Source: Kiloniellaceae bacterium (lineage in GTDB: Bacteria; Pseudomonadota; Alphaproteobacteria; Kiloniellales; Kiloniellaceae). Taken from it: DNA of 64,000 bases. Position 1 is the stretch's first letter. Each line of letters opens with the position of its first letter. The position numbers were made by a program, and so were the translations under genes. Where the stretch lies: NCBI GenBank assembly GCA_021776195.1, contig JAJFGK010000021.1, forward strand, positions 11,035 through 75,034, given 5' to 3'. This document shows positions 63,151 through 64,000 of this stretch, in pieces. The notes under the pieces are model-generated. The model had not been told where the DNA came from. It was given only the letters and a program-made list of their open reading frames with translations, and ran no database searches.

Positions 63151-64000
63151 ATGGTCGCGCGGATGCGCACGGTGGCCTTTCAGGGTGTCGAGGTGGTGGG
63201 GATCGACGTGCAGGTCCACCTGGGCTCGGGCCTGCCCGGCTTCACCATCGTCGGCCTGCCGGACAAGGCCGTGGCCGAGAGCCGCGAACGGGTCAAGGCA
63301 GCCCTGGAATCGATCGGCCTGGGCCTGCCGCAACAGCGCATCACCGTGAACCTGGCGCCGGCCGACCTGATCAAGGAGGGCAGCCACTTCGACCTGCCGG
63401 TCGCGCTCGGCCTGCTGGCCGCCATGGGGGTGCTGCCGGCGGACGAGATCGAGGGCTTTCTGGCCTTGGGCGAACTGGCCCTGGATGGCCGCATCAGCGC
63501 CGTCGCCGGGGTACTGCCCGCCGCCCTGCACGCCGCCGCGTTGGAGCGCGGCCTGGTCTGCCCGGCCGCTCAAGGCGGCGAGGCGGCCTGGGCCGAGGGT
63601 TTGGAGATCCTGGCACCGGAAAGCCTGGTTGCCCTGGTCAATCACATCAAGGGGACCCAGGTCCTGACCCCGCCGGAGCCGGCCCTGGCGCCGCCCCAGA
63701 ACGGCGGCCTCGACCTGATCGAGATCACGGGCCAGGAGAGCGCCAAGCGGGCCCTGGAGGTGGCGGCAGCCGGTGGCCACAACCTGCTGATGATCGGCCC
63801 GCCGGGTGCCGGCAAGTCGATGCTGGCCGGGCGCCTGCCGGGCATCCTGCCGCCCTTGTCACCGGCCGAGGCGCTTGAGGTCTCGATGATCCATTCGGTG
63901 GCGGGCGAACTGGCCGGCGGACAACTGCTGCAGCGCCGGCCCTTCCGGGACCCGCACCATTCGGCCTCCTTGCCGGCCCTGGTCGGCGGCGGCATGCGGG
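63151..64000 (+). CDS. comM: ComM/YifB family Mg-chelatase-like AAA+ ATPase, 3' end outside window
   Basis: First ~283 residues. FQGVEVVGIDVQVHLGSGLPGF and IVGLPDKAVAESRERVKAALES are the N-terminal YifB/ComM signature (Lon-like S5 fold). NLAPADLIKEGSHFDLPVAL follows, and the Walker A loop is MIGPPGAGKSMLAGRLPGIL, then RPFRDPHHSAS. ComM is a helicase promoting branch migration in transformation in naturally competent bacteria. ATG 63151 or ATG 63163 may be the start. Confidence 0.93.
   Translation, partial: MVARMRTVAFQGVEVVGIDVQVHLGSGLPGFTIVGLPDKAVAESRERVKAALESIGLGLPQQRITVNLAPADLIKEGSHFDLPVALGLLAAMGVLPADEIEGFLALGELALDGRISAVAGVLPAALHAAALERGLVCPAAQGGEAAWAEGLEILAPESLVALVNHIKGTQVLTPPEPALAPPQNGGLDLIEITGQESAKRALEVAAAGGHNLLMIGPPGAGKSMLAGRLPGILPPLSPAEALEVSMIHSVAGELAGGQLLQRRPFRDPHHSASLPALVGGGMR

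Overview
The window is a G+C-rich chromosomal segment that looks alphaproteobacterial, probably Rhodospirillales in the broad sense. This rests on an rsmG-mnmG-mnmE block carrying two perfect parS sites, a DUF6489 protein, an EPS-type winged-helix regulator paired with a NusG paralogue, CbtAB, CobN, and the familiar run LpoA-like lipoprotein / rsmI / yraN / gshB / comM. The genus cannot be named. No rRNA, tRNA, CRISPR array, prophage or intact insertion sequence was seen.

Layout. 1-4772 (minus strand): rsmG (cut by the left edge), mnmG, mnmE, a thioredoxin-like [2Fe-2S] ferredoxin and a DUF6489 protein. Two parS 16-mers lie at the rsmG start, so parAB and oriC are probably close. 4993-7301: a Crp/Fnr regulator divergent from an O-acetylhomoserine sulfhydrylase (metY), with a perfect TGTGA-N6-TCACA site between them. 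7335-37593: a surface-polysaccharide locus of about 30 kb. It contains an epimerase and two glycosyltransferases (minus), a winged-helix regulator and an RfaH-like NusG paralogue (plus), and then a long plus-strand operon of sugar-nucleotide enzymes, glycosyltransferases, the Wzm/Wzt exporter, a sulfoquinovose-synthase-like enzyme, an AsnB amidotransferase, three SDR epimerases and a WbpI-like epimerase. It closes with minus-strand WbpA, WbpD and WbpB and an O-antigen-ligase-like membrane protein. 37663-55190: cobalt uptake and cobalamin synthesis (cbtB-cbtA, cobW, cobN, cobO, cobD, cbiX, cobH, cobL, cobI, cbiG-cobJ, cobM), interrupted by an SDR, a small membrane protein and a GST/C45-acyltransferase pair. 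55264-64000: cell-envelope and housekeeping genes (LpoA-like lipoprotein, rsmI, yraN, BON lipoprotein, SirB1-like protein, gshB, a 2OG-Fe(II) oxygenase, a caspase-like protease, and comM cut by the right edge).

How the genes work together. WbpA, WbpB, WbpE, WbpD and WbpI homologues sit at the two ends of the polysaccharide locus. They would together make UDP-2,3-diacetamido-2,3-dideoxy-hexuronic acids. The AsnB and SDR block would plausibly epimerise and amidate such sugars, and a SqdB homologue suggests a sulfonated sugar. Export would be by the ABC pathway, with a Wzt that carries a C-terminal cargo domain. The same 15-bp palindrome (GTTCA-N5-TGAAC) lies in front of the regulator gene and inside the main operon promoter. 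An ops-like element follows in the leader, right after the gene for the RfaH-like factor. Together these suggest a self-contained regulatory module combining repression and antitermination.

The cobalamin locus mixes early-cobalt enzymes (CbiX, full-length CbiG) with the late cobaltochelatase subunit CobN. Four consecutive genes start with GTG in GTGA overlaps.
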